Assembly: GCF_016424485.1 (NCBI RefSeq) | Contig: NZ_JAELUP010000077.1 | Coordinates: 1 to 59,642, forward strand | Direction of reading: 5' to 3' | Source: Paenibacillus roseus | Lineage (GTDB): Bacteria > Bacillota > Bacilli > Paenibacillales > Paenibacillaceae | Length of the DNA stretch: 59,642 nucleotides | Shown here: positions 46,168 through 55,598 of the stretch, piece by piece | Position numbering within the stretch: position 1 is the stretch's first letter | Layout of the letters: each line of letters begins with the position of its first letter | Translations under genes and position numbers: made by a program | The notes under the pieces: model-generated | The model's input: the letters and a program-made list of their open reading frames with translations, nothing else | What the model was told of the DNA's origin: nothing | The model's database searches: none

Positions 46168-49100
46168 ATGAAGAGATTAACAAGACATAAGGCGGCGATT
46201 GCATCTTGGTCCAAGGCAAGTATCGCGATCGCAACCCGGCGATGGTTGACGGTAGTATTGTCGATCGTCATGGTGCTGAACATGGTGCCGGTTACGGCGG
46301 CGGCAGATGAGCCGTCTTTCGGTGCAGGCGAAGAAGGGGCCGCTTTGGAAACATTTACGGATTCGATAATCGTTACGGCATTCGACGAACTGCCCGATGA
46401 GCTGCGCTGGCAGAACACCATGACACCGGAGCTTCCCGCGACTATTTCCGGCATCGTAGAGGAGGAATCGGCTCAAATCCCGGTGATATGGGAGGCAGAC
46501 CATAGCTTCAATGCAGATTTCCCGGCGCGAGGGCTGTATGTATTCACGGCTGTTCCCGATGAGGGGTACGCGATCGCGCCGGGCGTGGAGGCGCCTCGTA
46601 TCACCGTTTATATTCCGCAAAGCGCGGACAGTATGCTGATGCGCATGGAGGGCAACGGCACGGACACAAGTCCGCTGGGAATCTTCACAGCGGCACAGCT
46701 TGCCGAGATTGCCGCCCTTGTTAATACAGGCAAGTTGGAATCTGTTATACTGGGCAATGCCAGCGCCAAAGTATATCTTCAACTAGCGAATGATATTGAC
46801 CTATCCGTTTACAACTCTAACGGGGGCTGGACGCCCATTGGAACAAATACCAAGCCGTTCAAGGGGATTTTTGATGGCGGCGGCAATAAAATAACCGGTT
46901 TGGTCATCAATCGCCCCGGCAGTGATAATCAGGGCTTGTTCGGAGTCATCGACTTCGGCGGAGCCGTGCAAAATCTCGGCTTGGCGAATGTGAAGGTTGC
47001 TGGCAAACGCTATGTTGGCGGCGTGGCGGGGGATGTTGTCGGAACCGTACAAAATTGCTATGTTACGGGCAGCGTTAGCGGTGTCAACACAATCGGCGGT
47101 GTGGCGGGGTATATTGACGAAACCAATAATGGGAATGGAACTGTTCAGAACTGTTACGCTTCCGTCAGCGTAAGAGGGACAGGAAACTATATAGGCGGCA
47201 TCGCCGGGTATGTTGATGGAACGGTAAAAAACAGTTCCACCTTCGGCAGTATTAGTGGAAACAGCGATATCGGCGGTGTGGCAGGGCATGTTACCGGCTA
47301 CGGCACGTTGCAAAACTGCTATGCTGCCGGCAACGTCAGCGGTATCTTTAGTGTTGGGGGCATAGCGGGATCAATATATGGAACGCTGCAAAACTGTGCT
47401 GCGTTAAATCCTGTAATCAGCGGCAGTATGGATGTCGGGCGTGTGACGGGAGATTCCAGAGGCGATCTTTCCGACAATGTGGCCTTTAGCGGAATACCAG
47501 GTACATGGAGTGATGACTTTGCAGACGGGTTCGACGGAGAAAGCAGAACTGCCGAGGAAATCAGCGCCGCAGGCTTTTTTGAAGCGTTGTTTGGAAATGA
47601 TGCTGTCTGGACCTACGCAATCGGCAAGCTGCCCGGTCTATTCGGCGCGGCGGTAGATCTGCCCGATCATATTGTGGACAAAAACGGCGCAGAGTTTCTG
47701 GGTAGCGGAACGGAGCAAGCCCCCTACCAAATCCGCACGGCGTCAGAGCTTGCCACACTTGCCGAACTGGTGAACGCTGGCACTGCTCCGTATGCAAATG
47801 TTGCGAAGTACTATGAGCTTATGCGAGACATTGACCTTTCCGGCTACGTTGACAACGGCGGGTGGGAGCCTATTGGAACAGATGACAATCCGTTCAGGGG
47901 CAGGTTTAACGGCGGCGGCAAAGTGATTTCCAATATGCATATCAATCGATCAGGCATCAGCTATCAAGGATTGTTTGGAAATATCAACTCCGGTACCGTG
48001 CACAATCTCGGTGTAGCGAATGTGAATATCAAAGGTGGCAACTTCATCGGCGGCATAGCTGGGAATATGGAGAACAGCACTGTGCAGAATTCCTTTGTTA
48101 CTGGCATTGTGAGTGGGATCTTCAGTATTGGCGGCGTGGCCGGCAATGCCATTAACAGCATTATTCAAAGCTGTTACAGCAGCGTCAGCGTCAGCGGCAC
48201 AGGCGATATCGGCGGCGTAGCGGGAAAGATCACCGATGGCATTGTACAAAACTGTTACAGCGCCGCTAACGTCAGCGGGGAAGGCAACGAAGTCGGGGGC
48301 ATGGTGGGGTCGATCATTGACGAAGGCAAGGTACAGCACGTTTACGCGGTAGGCAATATCAGCGGCGGTGCCTATGTCGGAGGCGTGGCAGGAAGCATTT
48401 CATCTCAGGGCATGTTGAAAAACAGCGTCGCGCTGAACGCTTCGGTCAGCGGAACTTCCAATATCGGGCGTGTGGCAGGATATAAAATGCCTGGTGCTGT
48501 TCTCGCCGGCAACTTGGCGTTCAGCGCGATGCCTGGCGTTTGGAATGACCTGGACGCTGACAGATTGAACGGTGCAGATGTATTCCTCACGCAGATATAT
48601 GCCGCTGCTTTTTGGACGACAGCGGGCAATTGGGACACTTCCGGTTGGGATTCGAATGTCTGGATGATCGAGGACGGCAAGCTGCCCATTCTGAAAAACG
48701 TCGGAGGCACTCAGAGCGGTGATGGTGGACCATACCTCACCATGCGGGATATTGCCCACGCTGCCGTTCAGGTGACGGGAAGCTATACCTACACCGGAAG
48801 TCCTGTTCGGCCGACAATTACTGTAGCTTTTGATGGTAAAACGTTGGCGGCGGGCGTGGATTACACCGTATCTGACAAGCGCAACACGGAAGCTGGAAAT
48901 AGCGCCGTCTTGACCGTCCAGGGCATAGGCAATTTCACGGGAACTCAGGATGTTGTTTTCATCATTCAGAAAGCTGCGGGCCCCGCCGCACCGGCGGTCA
49001 ATGGAAGCTCTGTCGTAGATAACAGCACTGATACTTACACCTATACGGTGGACGCCATTATTGGCGCGGAGTACCGGATGGATGGCGGCGAATGGCAGGA

Positions 49101-51018
49101 CAGCAATGTGTTTGCGGGTATTGCGCCGACAAGCAGTCACACTTTTTTCGCCCGGATCAAGGAGACAGCTAACGTTGAAGCGGGCGCGGCAGGCGAAACC
49201 GGTACAGTAGTCTTTGACAATCTCAATCAAAGCGCGCCGCAGGCATTTTCGCTTATCTATGCAAGCGTAGACGATGAGAGCTATACCGTAACGATACCGG
49301 CGACGGCAGGCGCGGAATACAGCTTTGACGGCATTGCATGGAGCAGCAACAACAGTATTGAGGATGTTACACCCGGCGCAACTATCACCGGATACAAGCG
49401 CGTGGCAGCCAGAGCGGGCTATAACGCCAGTCCGGCCACAAGCGATAGCGTAACCCTGCCGCTGCTGCAAGTAAAATCACCGACAGCTTCACCTGCTGGC
49501 GGCATGTTCATCGGCAGTCAAATCGTAACCTTGTCCAGCGCAACAGCCGGTGCAGACATTTACTATACGACTGACGGCACAGCACCGACAACTGGAAGCA
49601 CGCCCTATACAGCACCGTTCACCTTGAGGGCCACTGCAACGATCAAAGCGATTGCGGTCAAATCAGGGATGGCGGACAGCGATGTGTTGTCGATGACATT
49701 CACGAAACAGAGTACTGGCGGCGGTGGTAGTAGTGGCGGTGGTAGTGATGAAGGGAATCCAAAACCGGATATGGACGAGAAGGATGGAGCGGATCGGCTG
49801 TTGCCAGACAAACCGACCATTGATCTTAATGGCACGCCGCTTGATCCAGCTGGCATTGACCTGACCAAGCCGTCTGTTACGCTTGAGGCGGGGCTGCAGA
49901 ACGGAACAGCCTATGTCGGCATACCGGCGAGCATTTTAGCGAGCTTCGCGGCTAAAAATGCCAGCTTCTACATCGAAATCAAGACGCCATATGGTAGCTA
50001 TCGAATACCGGTTAACCTGGCGTCGCTTATACCTGAATGGAAGGAACTGCTGGCGAAGCACAATCTCCAAGTCGGGGATATTAGCTTTAAGATCACATTA
50101 ACCGACAAGTCCGGGAATAAGGCGCTTCAAGCGGTTTTGGAAAAAGGACTGCCGAATGGAAAAGTGCTGGGAGCAATGGTCGATTATCATCTGGAGATTG
50201 TGAAAACGAAGACAGGTCAATCACTCGGAAAAGTAGATACGTTCAGCAAGGCGATTACTAGAATCATTCCGCTGCTGAAGCCTATGTCGGCTATGCCGAC
50301 GCAGTGGGGGGCGTTCAGCTATAACGAAGTAGCAGGGAAATGGGGTTTTGTCCCTGCCAGAGCTGTAAAGATGGGTGGTGGGGATGGCAAAGACGGCGTA
50401 TGGGTTGTCGTGATCAACTCCTACTCCAACAGCACTTACATGGTGGCGGACAATGCCACAAGCTTCGTCGATGTGCAGAAGCATTGGGCCAAATCTTCCA
50501 TTGAACTGGTGGCAGCCAAAGGGCTTGTTTCAGGGGTTGGCAACGACCGGTATCACCCTGACAAGGCAGTGACGAGAGCGGAGTTTGCCGCTATGCTCGT
50601 CCGTGCGTTGGGACGAGGGGCATCCGCTAGTGATGCAGCATCCTATGGGGATGTTGGAGCCGACGCATGGTACGCCGGTGAGGTAGCGACGGCGAAGGCC
50701 ATGGGGTTGCTGGATTTCGCAGGAGGCGCCAGTTTCAATCCGAATCAAGCGTTGACCCGCGAGGAAATGGGAAGCATGCTGGCTGCGGCGATCCGGCTTG
50801 AGCAGCCGAAGGCAGCCAGTGAAGCAGCCAATCTGGACCGCTACAACGATATCGGAAGTGTGGATGCTTCTTACCTGGAAAGCATTCGCTTGTTGGTGAA
50901 GCTTCAGATTATGGTGGGTACGAGCGAAGACGCTTTTAGTCCCAAGAGCGTTACAACACGCGCGCAAGCGTCGATCGTATTTATCCGCATGCTGCGGCAG
51001 CTTGGGATGATCGACTAA
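46168..51018 (+). CDS. GLUG-repeat surface protein with C-terminal SLH triplet
   Basis: The protein has 1616 residues. ATG 46168 has GGAAG 9-10 bp upstream; the GTG at 46159 lies in that site. After a long basic leader and signal helix (WLTVVLSIVMVLNMVPVTAAA) come two blocks, each beginning F/I-TAAQLAEIA-type, DIDL, GGWTPIG, F-GIFDGGG, then GLUG repeats of the form VGGVAG...GTVQNCYATGSVSG (about 165-480 and 510-820). A small MBG/Ig-like unit, a chitobiase C-terminal-like unit (IYYTTDGTAPTT), a Gly/Ser linker, a roughly 240-residue domain and three SLH domains (about 1430-1616) follow. GLUG proteins include IgA1-protease-associated and adhesive proteins; no protease motif is seen. It is a paralogue of the partial gene at 57882. 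Confidence 0.9.
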   Translation: MKRLTRHKAAIASWSKASIAIATRRWLTVVLSIVMVLNMVPVTAAADEPSFGAGEEGAALETFTDSIIVTAFDELPDELRWQNTMTPELPATISGIVEEESAQIPVIWEADHSFNADFPARGLYVFTAVPDEGYAIAPGVEAPRITVYIPQSADSMLMRMEGNGTDTSPLGIFTAAQLAEIAALVNTGKLESVILGNASAKVYLQLANDIDLSVYNSNGGWTPIGTNTKPFKGIFDGGGNKITGLVINRPGSDNQGLFGVIDFGGAVQNLGLANVKVAGKRYVGGVAGDVVGTVQNCYVTGSVSGVNTIGGVAGYIDETNNGNGTVQNCYASVSVRGTGNYIGGIAGYVDGTVKNSSTFGSISGNSDIGGVAGHVTGYGTLQNCYAAGNVSGIFSVGGIAGSIYGTLQNCAALNPVISGSMDVGRVTGDSRGDLSDNVAFSGIPGTWSDDFADGFDGESRTAEEISAAGFFEALFGNDAVWTYAIGKLPGLFGAAVDLPDHIVDKNGAEFLGSGTEQAPYQIRTASELATLAELVNAGTAPYANVAKYYELMRDIDLSGYVDNGGWEPIGTDDNPFRGRFNGGGKVISNMHINRSGISYQGLFGNINSGTVHNLGVANVNIKGGNFIGGIAGNMENSTVQNSFVTGIVSGIFSIGGVAGNAINSIIQSCYSSVSVSGTGDIGGVAGKITDGIVQNCYSAANVSGEGNEVGGMVGSIIDEGKVQHVYAVGNISGGAYVGGVAGSISSQGMLKNSVALNASVSGTSNIGRVAGYKMPGAVLAGNLAFSAMPGVWNDLDADRLNGADVFLTQIYAAAFWTTAGNWDTSGWDSNVWMIEDGKLPILKNVGGTQSGDGGPYLTMRDIAHAAVQVTGSYTYTGSPVRPTITVAFDGKTLAAGVDYTVSDKRNTEAGNSAVLTVQGIGNFTGTQDVVFIIQKAAGPAAPAVNGSSVVDNSTDTYTYTVDAIIGAEYRMDGGEWQDSNVFAGIAPTSSHTFFARIKETANVEAGAAGETGTVVFDNLNQSAPQAFSLIYASVDDESYTVTIPATAGAEYSFDGIAWSSNNSIEDVTPGATITGYKRVAARAGYNASPATSDSVTLPLLQVKSPTASPAGGMFIGSQIVTLSSATAGADIYYTTDGTAPTTGSTPYTAPFTLRATATIKAIAVKSGMADSDVLSMTFTKQSTGGGGSSGGGSDEGNPKPDMDEKDGADRLLPDKPTIDLNGTPLDPAGIDLTKPSVTLEAGLQNGTAYVGIPASILASFAAKNASFYIEIKTPYGSYRIPVNLASLIPEWKELLAKHNLQVGDISFKITLTDKSGNKALQAVLEKGLPNGKVLGAMVDYHLEIVKTKTGQSLGKVDTFSKAITRIIPLLKPMSAMPTQWGAFSYNEVAGKWGFVPARAVKMGGGDGKDGVWVVVINSYSNSTYMVADNATSFVDVQKHWAKSSIELVAAKGLVSGVGNDRYHPDKAVTRAEFAAMLVRALGRGASASDAASYGDVGADAWYAGEVATAKAMGLLDFAGGASFNPNQALTREEMGSMLAAAIRLEQPKAASEAANLDRYNDIGSVDASYLESIRLLVKLQIMVGTSEDAFSPKSVTTRAQASIVFIRMLRQLGMID

Positions 51019-51036
51019 CGACATATTGTAGAGATG

Positions 51037-51089
51037 AGAGGGTTGCCCTAAAAGCTGTGAACGATCGGCTTTCGGGGCAACCCTCTTTA
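51037..51089 (+). terminator. Terminator of the GLUG/SLH gene
   Basis: AGAGGGTTGCCC (51037-51048) pairs with GGGCAACCCTCT (51075-51086), the loop carrying a smaller AAGC/GCTT stem; TTTA follows. It lies 19 bp after the stop. Confidence 0.8.
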
Positions 51090-51243
51090 TATGGTTTGGA
51101 TTAGTATATTCTATAGCTGAGATAACAGCAGCCATCGTACTGCAGCGTCTCTGGCCAGCGTACATGATAAGAGTGAAGCAAAGATCTTAAATCGAGCACA
51201 ATTTTTTATTTACAGGAGCAGGCAATTGATTTATCATATATAT

Positions 51244-51262
51244 GGTAATGATTTTCAATATC
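51244..51262 (+). promoter_or_regulatory. Fur box
   Basis: The 19-mer starting GGTAATGATTTTC matches the Fur consensus (GATAATGATAATCATTATC) at 15 of 19 positions. It ends 20 bp before the siderophore-binding-protein start, so iron repression of that gene is expected. Confidence 0.7.
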
Positions 51263-51282
51263 AAATAGGTGGAGGGTAAACA

Positions 51283-52350
51283 TTGCATTATAAAGAGAAA
51301 GCAAAACGTAGTAAGGCCCGCGGGATTGCGGGAGTAGTCGTTTTATTGCTGCTGGCGGTTATGCTCGCTGCATGCGGCAAGGTAGCAAAGGAAGAACAGG
51401 GAGCAGCATCAACTCCATCGGCAGTTACCAATGCCAATGGCCAGCAGGAAGAAGCAGCGAAGGGCAGCAATGTTGCACCAGCAAAGCCTCAAACGCAGAC
51501 GGTGGAACATGGCTTCGGTAAGAGCGAAGTGCCGCTTCATCCGCAGCGGATCGCAGTTATCGGCCATGAAGATATTTTGCTGTCGCTCGGCGCGCCAATT
51601 GTCTACGCATTTGGCTTTAAGGGCTATTATTTGGAAAATGAGCTCAAGCAGGCAGGAGCAGAACTGTCTGGAAGCGCGGATGTTTCGTTCAATTTGGAAG
51701 CAATCCTGGCGTCTCAGCCTGACCTGATCGTCCTGCAGCAATACTTTACAGACGAAAAGGGATATGAAGAGCTTAGCAAGATTGCCCCGACAATTGCCTA
51801 TAAGCCGGATGACTGGAAGACGAATATTAAAACGATCGGCAAAGTGCTCGGGTTAGAAGAAAAAGCAGCGTCCGTTATTGCCGATTATGAGGATAAGCTC
51901 CAGAAAGCGAAAGAAACGATTATCAAGGCAGTCGGCTCTGACGCTACTGTTGCCTACATTCGTCCGTCCAATAAAGATTTGCAAGTGTTTTTCCCAAGCT
52001 TTGCGCCGCTTATATATGATGAGCTCGGTCTGAAAGCGGATGCGAGTATCGCTGAGTTGCAGAAAGGAAGCCAGGATGACTGGGGCGTCAATACGTCGCT
52101 CGAAAAGTTGCCATCGATTACAGCGGACTATGTATTTGCCATTTATGGCGGTTCGATAGATTCGGCAGAGGATTTCCAGAAGTACACCGAAGAAGCTAGT
52201 GAGGTAGAAAAGCTGAATGTGTGGAAATCGATTCCAGCAGTAGGAAAAAACCATGTCTTCAAAGTTTCTGCCCGGCACTGGATGTCCTCGGGTCCGACTG
52301 CAAATGGCAAAGTAATTGATGATGTTGTAGCGGCCTTAACCGGGAAATAG
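51283..52350 (+). CDS. Iron-siderophore ABC substrate-binding lipoprotein
   Basis: The protein has 355 residues from a TTG 7 bp after GGTGGAGG. The lipobox VMLAAC gives a lipid-anchored protein; a low-complexity Ala/Gln linker follows. The fold is the FepB/FhuD-type helical-backbone binding protein: KSEVPLHPQRIAVIGHEDILLSLGAPIVYAFG, FNLEAILASQPDLIVLQQYF, YKPDDWKTNIKTIGKVLGLEEKA, HWMSSGPTANGKVIDDV. No permease or ATPase gene is adjacent, so it works with a transporter encoded elsewhere. A Fur box lies directly upstream. Confidence 0.92.
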   Translation: MHYKEKAKRSKARGIAGVVVLLLLAVMLAACGKVAKEEQGAASTPSAVTNANGQQEEAAKGSNVAPAKPQTQTVEHGFGKSEVPLHPQRIAVIGHEDILLSLGAPIVYAFGFKGYYLENELKQAGAELSGSADVSFNLEAILASQPDLIVLQQYFTDEKGYEELSKIAPTIAYKPDDWKTNIKTIGKVLGLEEKAASVIADYEDKLQKAKETIIKAVGSDATVAYIRPSNKDLQVFFPSFAPLIYDELGLKADASIAELQKGSQDDWGVNTSLEKLPSITADYVFAIYGGSIDSAEDFQKYTEEASEVEKLNVWKSIPAVGKNHVFKVSARHWMSSGPTANGKVIDDVVAALTGK

Positions 52351-52354
52351 CAAG

Positions 52355-52428
52355 CGCTAGGCTCCATGAAAGGATACCTGTTTTTGCTATGTGAGCGCAT
52401 GGCAGGATCGTATGGTAATGCATGGTGG
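52355..52428 (+). repeat. Dispersed direct repeat, copy A
   Basis: This block of about 73 bp (CTAGGC...TGAAAGGATACCTG...GCGCAT...GGATCGTATGG...GCA-GGTG) recurs in the same orientation at 54917-54990 with roughly 75-80% identity by eye and two 1-nt indels. The copies bracket the OmpR-type two-component pair. Function unknown; possibly insertion-sequence ends. Confidence 0.7.
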
Positions 52429-52508
52429 AACTTCGAACAGATTTCGTCTGCATCAGAGAATATAAACTGGTCCCCACAGACTGGACACTTAGGAAAAAAA
52501 GTGTTTAG

Positions 52509-52703
52509 GCTGAACAAGAAATTCCTTCCCGAAAGGGGCCGCCTAGCGAAGATGCTGCCCGACGCGGTTTGGCAAAAGACGGAGAGTTGGTGGAGCATTT
52601 GCTCCCAATTCTGGAGGCGGCCGGTCCTTTTACGGTTTTGTGTGCGATGGGCAGTGACATCTTAGCTAGGAACCACAGTGGGGCCAATACTATTCTATTT
52701 TAA
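52509..52703 (+). pseudogene. Unrecognised C-terminal gene fragment
   Basis: The frame opens just after a TAG and runs 64 codons to a TAA at 52701-52703. It has no start codon until close to its end. It reads protein-like (GLAKDGELVEHLLPIL, FTVLCAMGSDILARNHSG), so it looks like the truncated 3' end of a lost gene. It overlaps the convergent kinase stop by four bases. No family was recognised. The overlapping frame at 52366-52665 starts in the dispersed repeat and looks random. Confidence 0.35.
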
Positions 52704-54103
52704 CGAGGCAGCTTGATTCGAAACACCGTTTCCACGTTCGGCGTACTATTCATCTCCACGTTGCCTTGGTGGGCATAGGCGATGTCCTTGACAATAGCCA
52801 GGCCAATCCCTAACCCTTCTCCCTTTCTTCCGCTGTCCACGCGGTAAAAGCGTTCGAAGACGTGCGCCTGATGCTCGGTAGGAATCCCTTTCCCTCTATC
52901 CTTCACGGTTAAATTCACGGACTGATCGTCCGCTGTCAACTGGATGCCAAGATATCGTCCATCCCTGCCGTACCGGATCGCATTGTCGAGAAGATTACGT
53001 AAGGCTCTCTCCATAAGGGGAGCGTCGATAAGGAGATGAATATCCTCATCAGGCATTTCGACGTCCAACTCCACGTGATCGCCATCGAGCACCATGATGT
53101 ATTCCACCGCGATTTTGCGAACGATCTCCGATAAATTGTGATTCGCCAGGCGCAGGGTCAGATCATCCGCATCCGAGCGAGAGATGTCCAGCATTTGGTC
53201 GAGCAGCTTGTCCATGTATCTGCAACGTTGAAGAATGATTTTGGCTCTGCTCTGGAGCTCTTGCTGATCTTTATAATTTCCGGTGCGTATCATTTCGGCG
53301 CAGCCGAGCATCGTCGTCAGAGGCGTCCGCAGATCATGTGACAGATTGGATAGCAGGAGCTTGCGCTTACTCTCGAACTGTTGAATTTCCGCGAATTGAG
53401 CTCGGATTCGATGCGCCATGGAATTATAGTGCTGCGTCAGCTGGCCAAGCTCGTCCTTGGAGGTGTCGGTCAGTTCTTCAAGGGGTGAATCGCTTTGGAT
53501 AGTCAGTTGATTCAGCGCATGGTTGAGTTTGCGAATTCTTTTATTCAAGGATGTGAACAACCATAAGGCCAACAGAAAGGGAATCGAAAACGACAAGATA
53601 AGCGGCAATACCAGTGTGAGCAACGATTTGAGCTCGCGAATGAGAAAATAAGCCTCGCCTTGCTTCATCGCGGAGGCCGGAATGCTCATAAGCAAGAAGT
53701 ACGACTGTCCGTTCTTGGTGGCAGGCGTGAGGATATGAACCTCCTCTTCGGTTAAGTAACTTCTGGGTATATTCTGCATCAGCATCGCCAAGTCATGGAA
53801 GTTAAATGTCGGATTAAGCCCTGCTGTATCATAAAGGGATTGTCCCTGATCGTTCAGCAACACCCAACGAATGGCAGGATGTTCTGCGTGCGCGCTGTCG
53901 AAGGTTTGTTTTACCGTATCCACCCCGAATTCAGGCTGCTCCTCCATAGAATTGACAATGGATTGCGCAAGCGGATTTAACTCGAATAGTGCGTAGCCTT
54001 TATTCGCTACCTTTCCAATCCAGACTGTCGTATAACCGAATAGTACCATACTCATTGCGGCGCTAAGCACAAGTGATATCCACAGCTTGGTACGCAATTT
54101 CAT
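52700..54103 (-). CDS. Sensor histidine kinase (HAMP-HisKA type)
   Basis: The protein has 467 residues. ATG 54103 shares ATGA with the regulator stop and has GGAG upstream; the longer frame lies inside the regulator gene. TM1 (ISLVLSAAMSMVLFGYTTVWIG), an exported sensor of about 130 residues, TM2 (LVLPLILSFSIPFLLALWLF), HAMP, HisKA with the acceptor in SNLSHDLRTPLTTMLG, HATPase (LLDNAIRYG, VKDRGKGIP, RFYR, GEGLGIGLAIVKDI). A standard EnvZ/PhoR-type kinase. Its signal is unknown. It is close to a Fur-controlled gene but no link can be shown. Confidence 0.92.
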   Translation of the reverse strand: MKLRTKLWISLVLSAAMSMVLFGYTTVWIGKVANKGYALFELNPLAQSIVNSMEEQPEFGVDTVKQTFDSAHAEHPAIRWVLLNDQGQSLYDTAGLNPTFNFHDLAMLMQNIPRSYLTEEEVHILTPATKNGQSYFLLMSIPASAMKQGEAYFLIRELKSLLTLVLPLILSFSIPFLLALWLFTSLNKRIRKLNHALNQLTIQSDSPLEELTDTSKDELGQLTQHYNSMAHRIRAQFAEIQQFESKRKLLLSNLSHDLRTPLTTMLGCAEMIRTGNYKDQQELQSRAKIILQRCRYMDKLLDQMLDISRSDADDLTLRLANHNLSEIVRKIAVEYIMVLDGDHVELDVEMPDEDIHLLIDAPLMERALRNLLDNAIRYGRDGRYLGIQLTADDQSVNLTVKDRGKGIPTEHQAHVFERFYRVDSGRKGEGLGIGLAIVKDIAYAHQGNVEMNSTPNVETVFRIKLPR

Positions 54104-54786
54104 AGGCCGGCTCCAGTCAACCGGTAACCAACGCCGCGTACGGTTTGAATTTCCCAAGACGATTGAGTCCGTTCCAACTGTTTACGCAGCCGGCTCATAT
54201 ATACGCTTAAGTTGTTATCGTCATACCGCTCATGCTGCCAGACTTGTTGATAGATTTCGAGCTTCGTCATCACGCGGTCGGGGTTCTGCATCAGGAGTTG
54301 CATGAGATCGCACTCTACCATCGTTAAGGAAATCTTCTCGTTATAGATGAGAAGCGTGTAGTTATCGATATCCAGAATCATATTGCTCAAACGAATGACC
54401 AAAGAAGGGGGACTGGATTTAGGATGCCGTCTGCGCAGAACCGCTTGAATGCGAGCCATTAATTCCATGGGACTAAAAGGCTTTGTCATATAGTCGTCTG
54501 CCCCGAGTCCAAGCGTGGCGATCTTATCTTGTTCTGCTCTTCTTGCGCTGACCACAATAGCCAATACGTCTAATCTGCGCTTGTTCAAGTAACGCAGTAC
54601 TTCGAATCCGTCGCGATCATCCATCATGAGGTCCAGAATGAGGACATCCACTTGCTCGGCTTCGAGCCGTTCGATCGCTTGTTGTCCGGATTCGGCTTCG
54701 AGCGTATGCATGCCGGATTGTTCGATATGGATACGGATCACTTCGCGAATTTGTGGATCATCGTCAACTATGAGAATTCGTTCCAT
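54100..54786 (-). CDS. OmpR/PhoB-type response regulator
   Basis: The protein has 228 residues. ATG 54786 is chosen because the conserved receiver start MERILIVDDDP lies there; the frame stays open to 54963 over an unrelated basic leader that runs into the dispersed repeat. Acidic residues D8/D9, phospho-acceptor D52 (LILDLMMDDRDG) and K in DYMTKPF are present. The C-terminal winged helix (ISLTMVECDLMQLLMQNPDRVMTKLEIYQQVW...DDNNLSVYMSRLRKQLE...VRGVGYRL) is complete. Phased direct repeats in its own promoter suggest autoregulation. Confidence 0.92.
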   Translation of the reverse strand: MERILIVDDDPQIREVIRIHIEQSGMHTLEAESGQQAIERLEAEQVDVLILDLMMDDRDGFEVLRYLNKRRLDVLAIVVSARRAEQDKIATLGLGADDYMTKPFSPMELMARIQAVLRRRHPKSSPPSLVIRLSNMILDIDNYTLLIYNEKISLTMVECDLMQLLMQNPDRVMTKLEIYQQVWQHERYDDNNLSVYMSRLRKQLERTQSSWEIQTVRGVGYRLTGAGL

Positions 54787-54877
54787 TCTATTGTCGTCAC
54801 CACCAAAATATAGATTAACTCGATCATAGCATGATTCATCCGAAATATGATTTTTTTCAAGGCGATGATGTTCAATC

Positions 54878-54897
54878 CTTAAGGTTTCTTTAAGATT
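54878..54897 (-). promoter_or_regulatory. Phased TTAAG direct repeat, possible regulator site
   Basis: TTAAGG (54879-54884) and TTAAGA (54890-54895) are 11 bp apart, the spacing used by OmpR/PhoB-type dimers. They lie about 90 bp upstream of the regulator start. Weak evidence from sequence alone. Confidence 0.35.
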
Positions 54898-54916
54898 AGA
54901 ACGATCCCGTTCCGTG

Positions 54917-54990
54917 CCTAGGCCGCCTTGAAAGGATACCTGTTTTTTGTTGTTTGGGCGCATAGTGGGATCGTATGGCGATGCACGGTG
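54917..54990 (+). repeat. Dispersed direct repeat, copy B
   Basis: Counterpart of the repeat at 52355-52428, same orientation. It covers the artificial N-terminal extension of the regulator frame. Together with copy A it encloses the two-component pair. Confidence 0.7.
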
Positions 54991-55078
54991 AATTAAGCCA
55001 GGTATTACCGACCGGATGGAGCTATTAATGACCCTTGTTTTGGTAAAATAAATTGAGTGTTGCGATTAAGTTCATGAG

Positions 55079-55439
55079 GACTTGAATGATATTTCCGGAC
55101 ATTGGGCCGAGGCAAGCATCAAGCAATCCTTAAGCGGTGGAATCGTTACTGGCTATGCGGATGGCAGTTTCCGTCCGGACGCGCCTATTACTTCTTGCTG
55201 AGATGGCTATGGTGGTTGCAAACGCTTTGAATTTGTCTTTAGAAGCAAATGCGAATGATTCGACCGGTTTCCAGGACGATAAGGACATTCCCGCATGGGC
55301 CAGAGGAGCAGTCGCCGCCATTAAGAGGATGGGCTATATGAAAGGCAAAGGATCAAATCATTTCGATCCTAGTGCCAGGACGAAAAGGGCAGAGGCCGTG
55401 ACCGTTCTTCTAAAATTGTTGACACAAAGGAGCAATTAG
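55079..55439 (+). pseudogene. Broken SLH-domain gene fragment
   Basis: DLNDISGHWAEASIKQSLSGGIVTGYADGSFRPDAPIT is a clear SLH domain without start codon. It breaks at 55190-55200 by a small deletion and frameshift, where the expected TRAEMA is only partly present. It continues in a second frame as EMAMVVANALNLSLEAN...DIPAWARGAVAAIKRMGYMKGKGSNHFDPSARTKRAEAVTVLLKLL, giving the end of the second and all of the third SLH domain. The upstream body of the protein is missing. A terminator still follows. This is the second SLH tail left alone in this window. Confidence 0.8.
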
Positions 55440-55548
55440 GGCCTGTTGAAAGCTCAAAAAAATGCGAAAAACGTAGCGCTTGCGTATAATCTCCCGAGTT
55501 AAGCATGAGACCCGATTTTCGTATAAATGACAATATCATTGAACAACA

Positions 55549-55583
55549 GAAGACGCCGGGTTTACTCCCGCGCGTCTTTTTTG
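55549..55583 (+). terminator. Terminator after the SLH fragment
   Basis: AAGACGC-CGGG pairs with CCCGCGCGTCTT (one bulge), loop TTTACT, and T6 follows. It faces the convergent STAND gene, whose stop is at 55599. Confidence 0.75.
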
Positions 55584-55598
55584 CTTATACTTTCGTTC

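Noticed and set aside
55506..55512. A third TGAGACC in the region near the second STAND gene
   Set aside because: No partner repeat 11 bp away and no -10 at the right distance; a seven-base match is expected by chance in a window this size.
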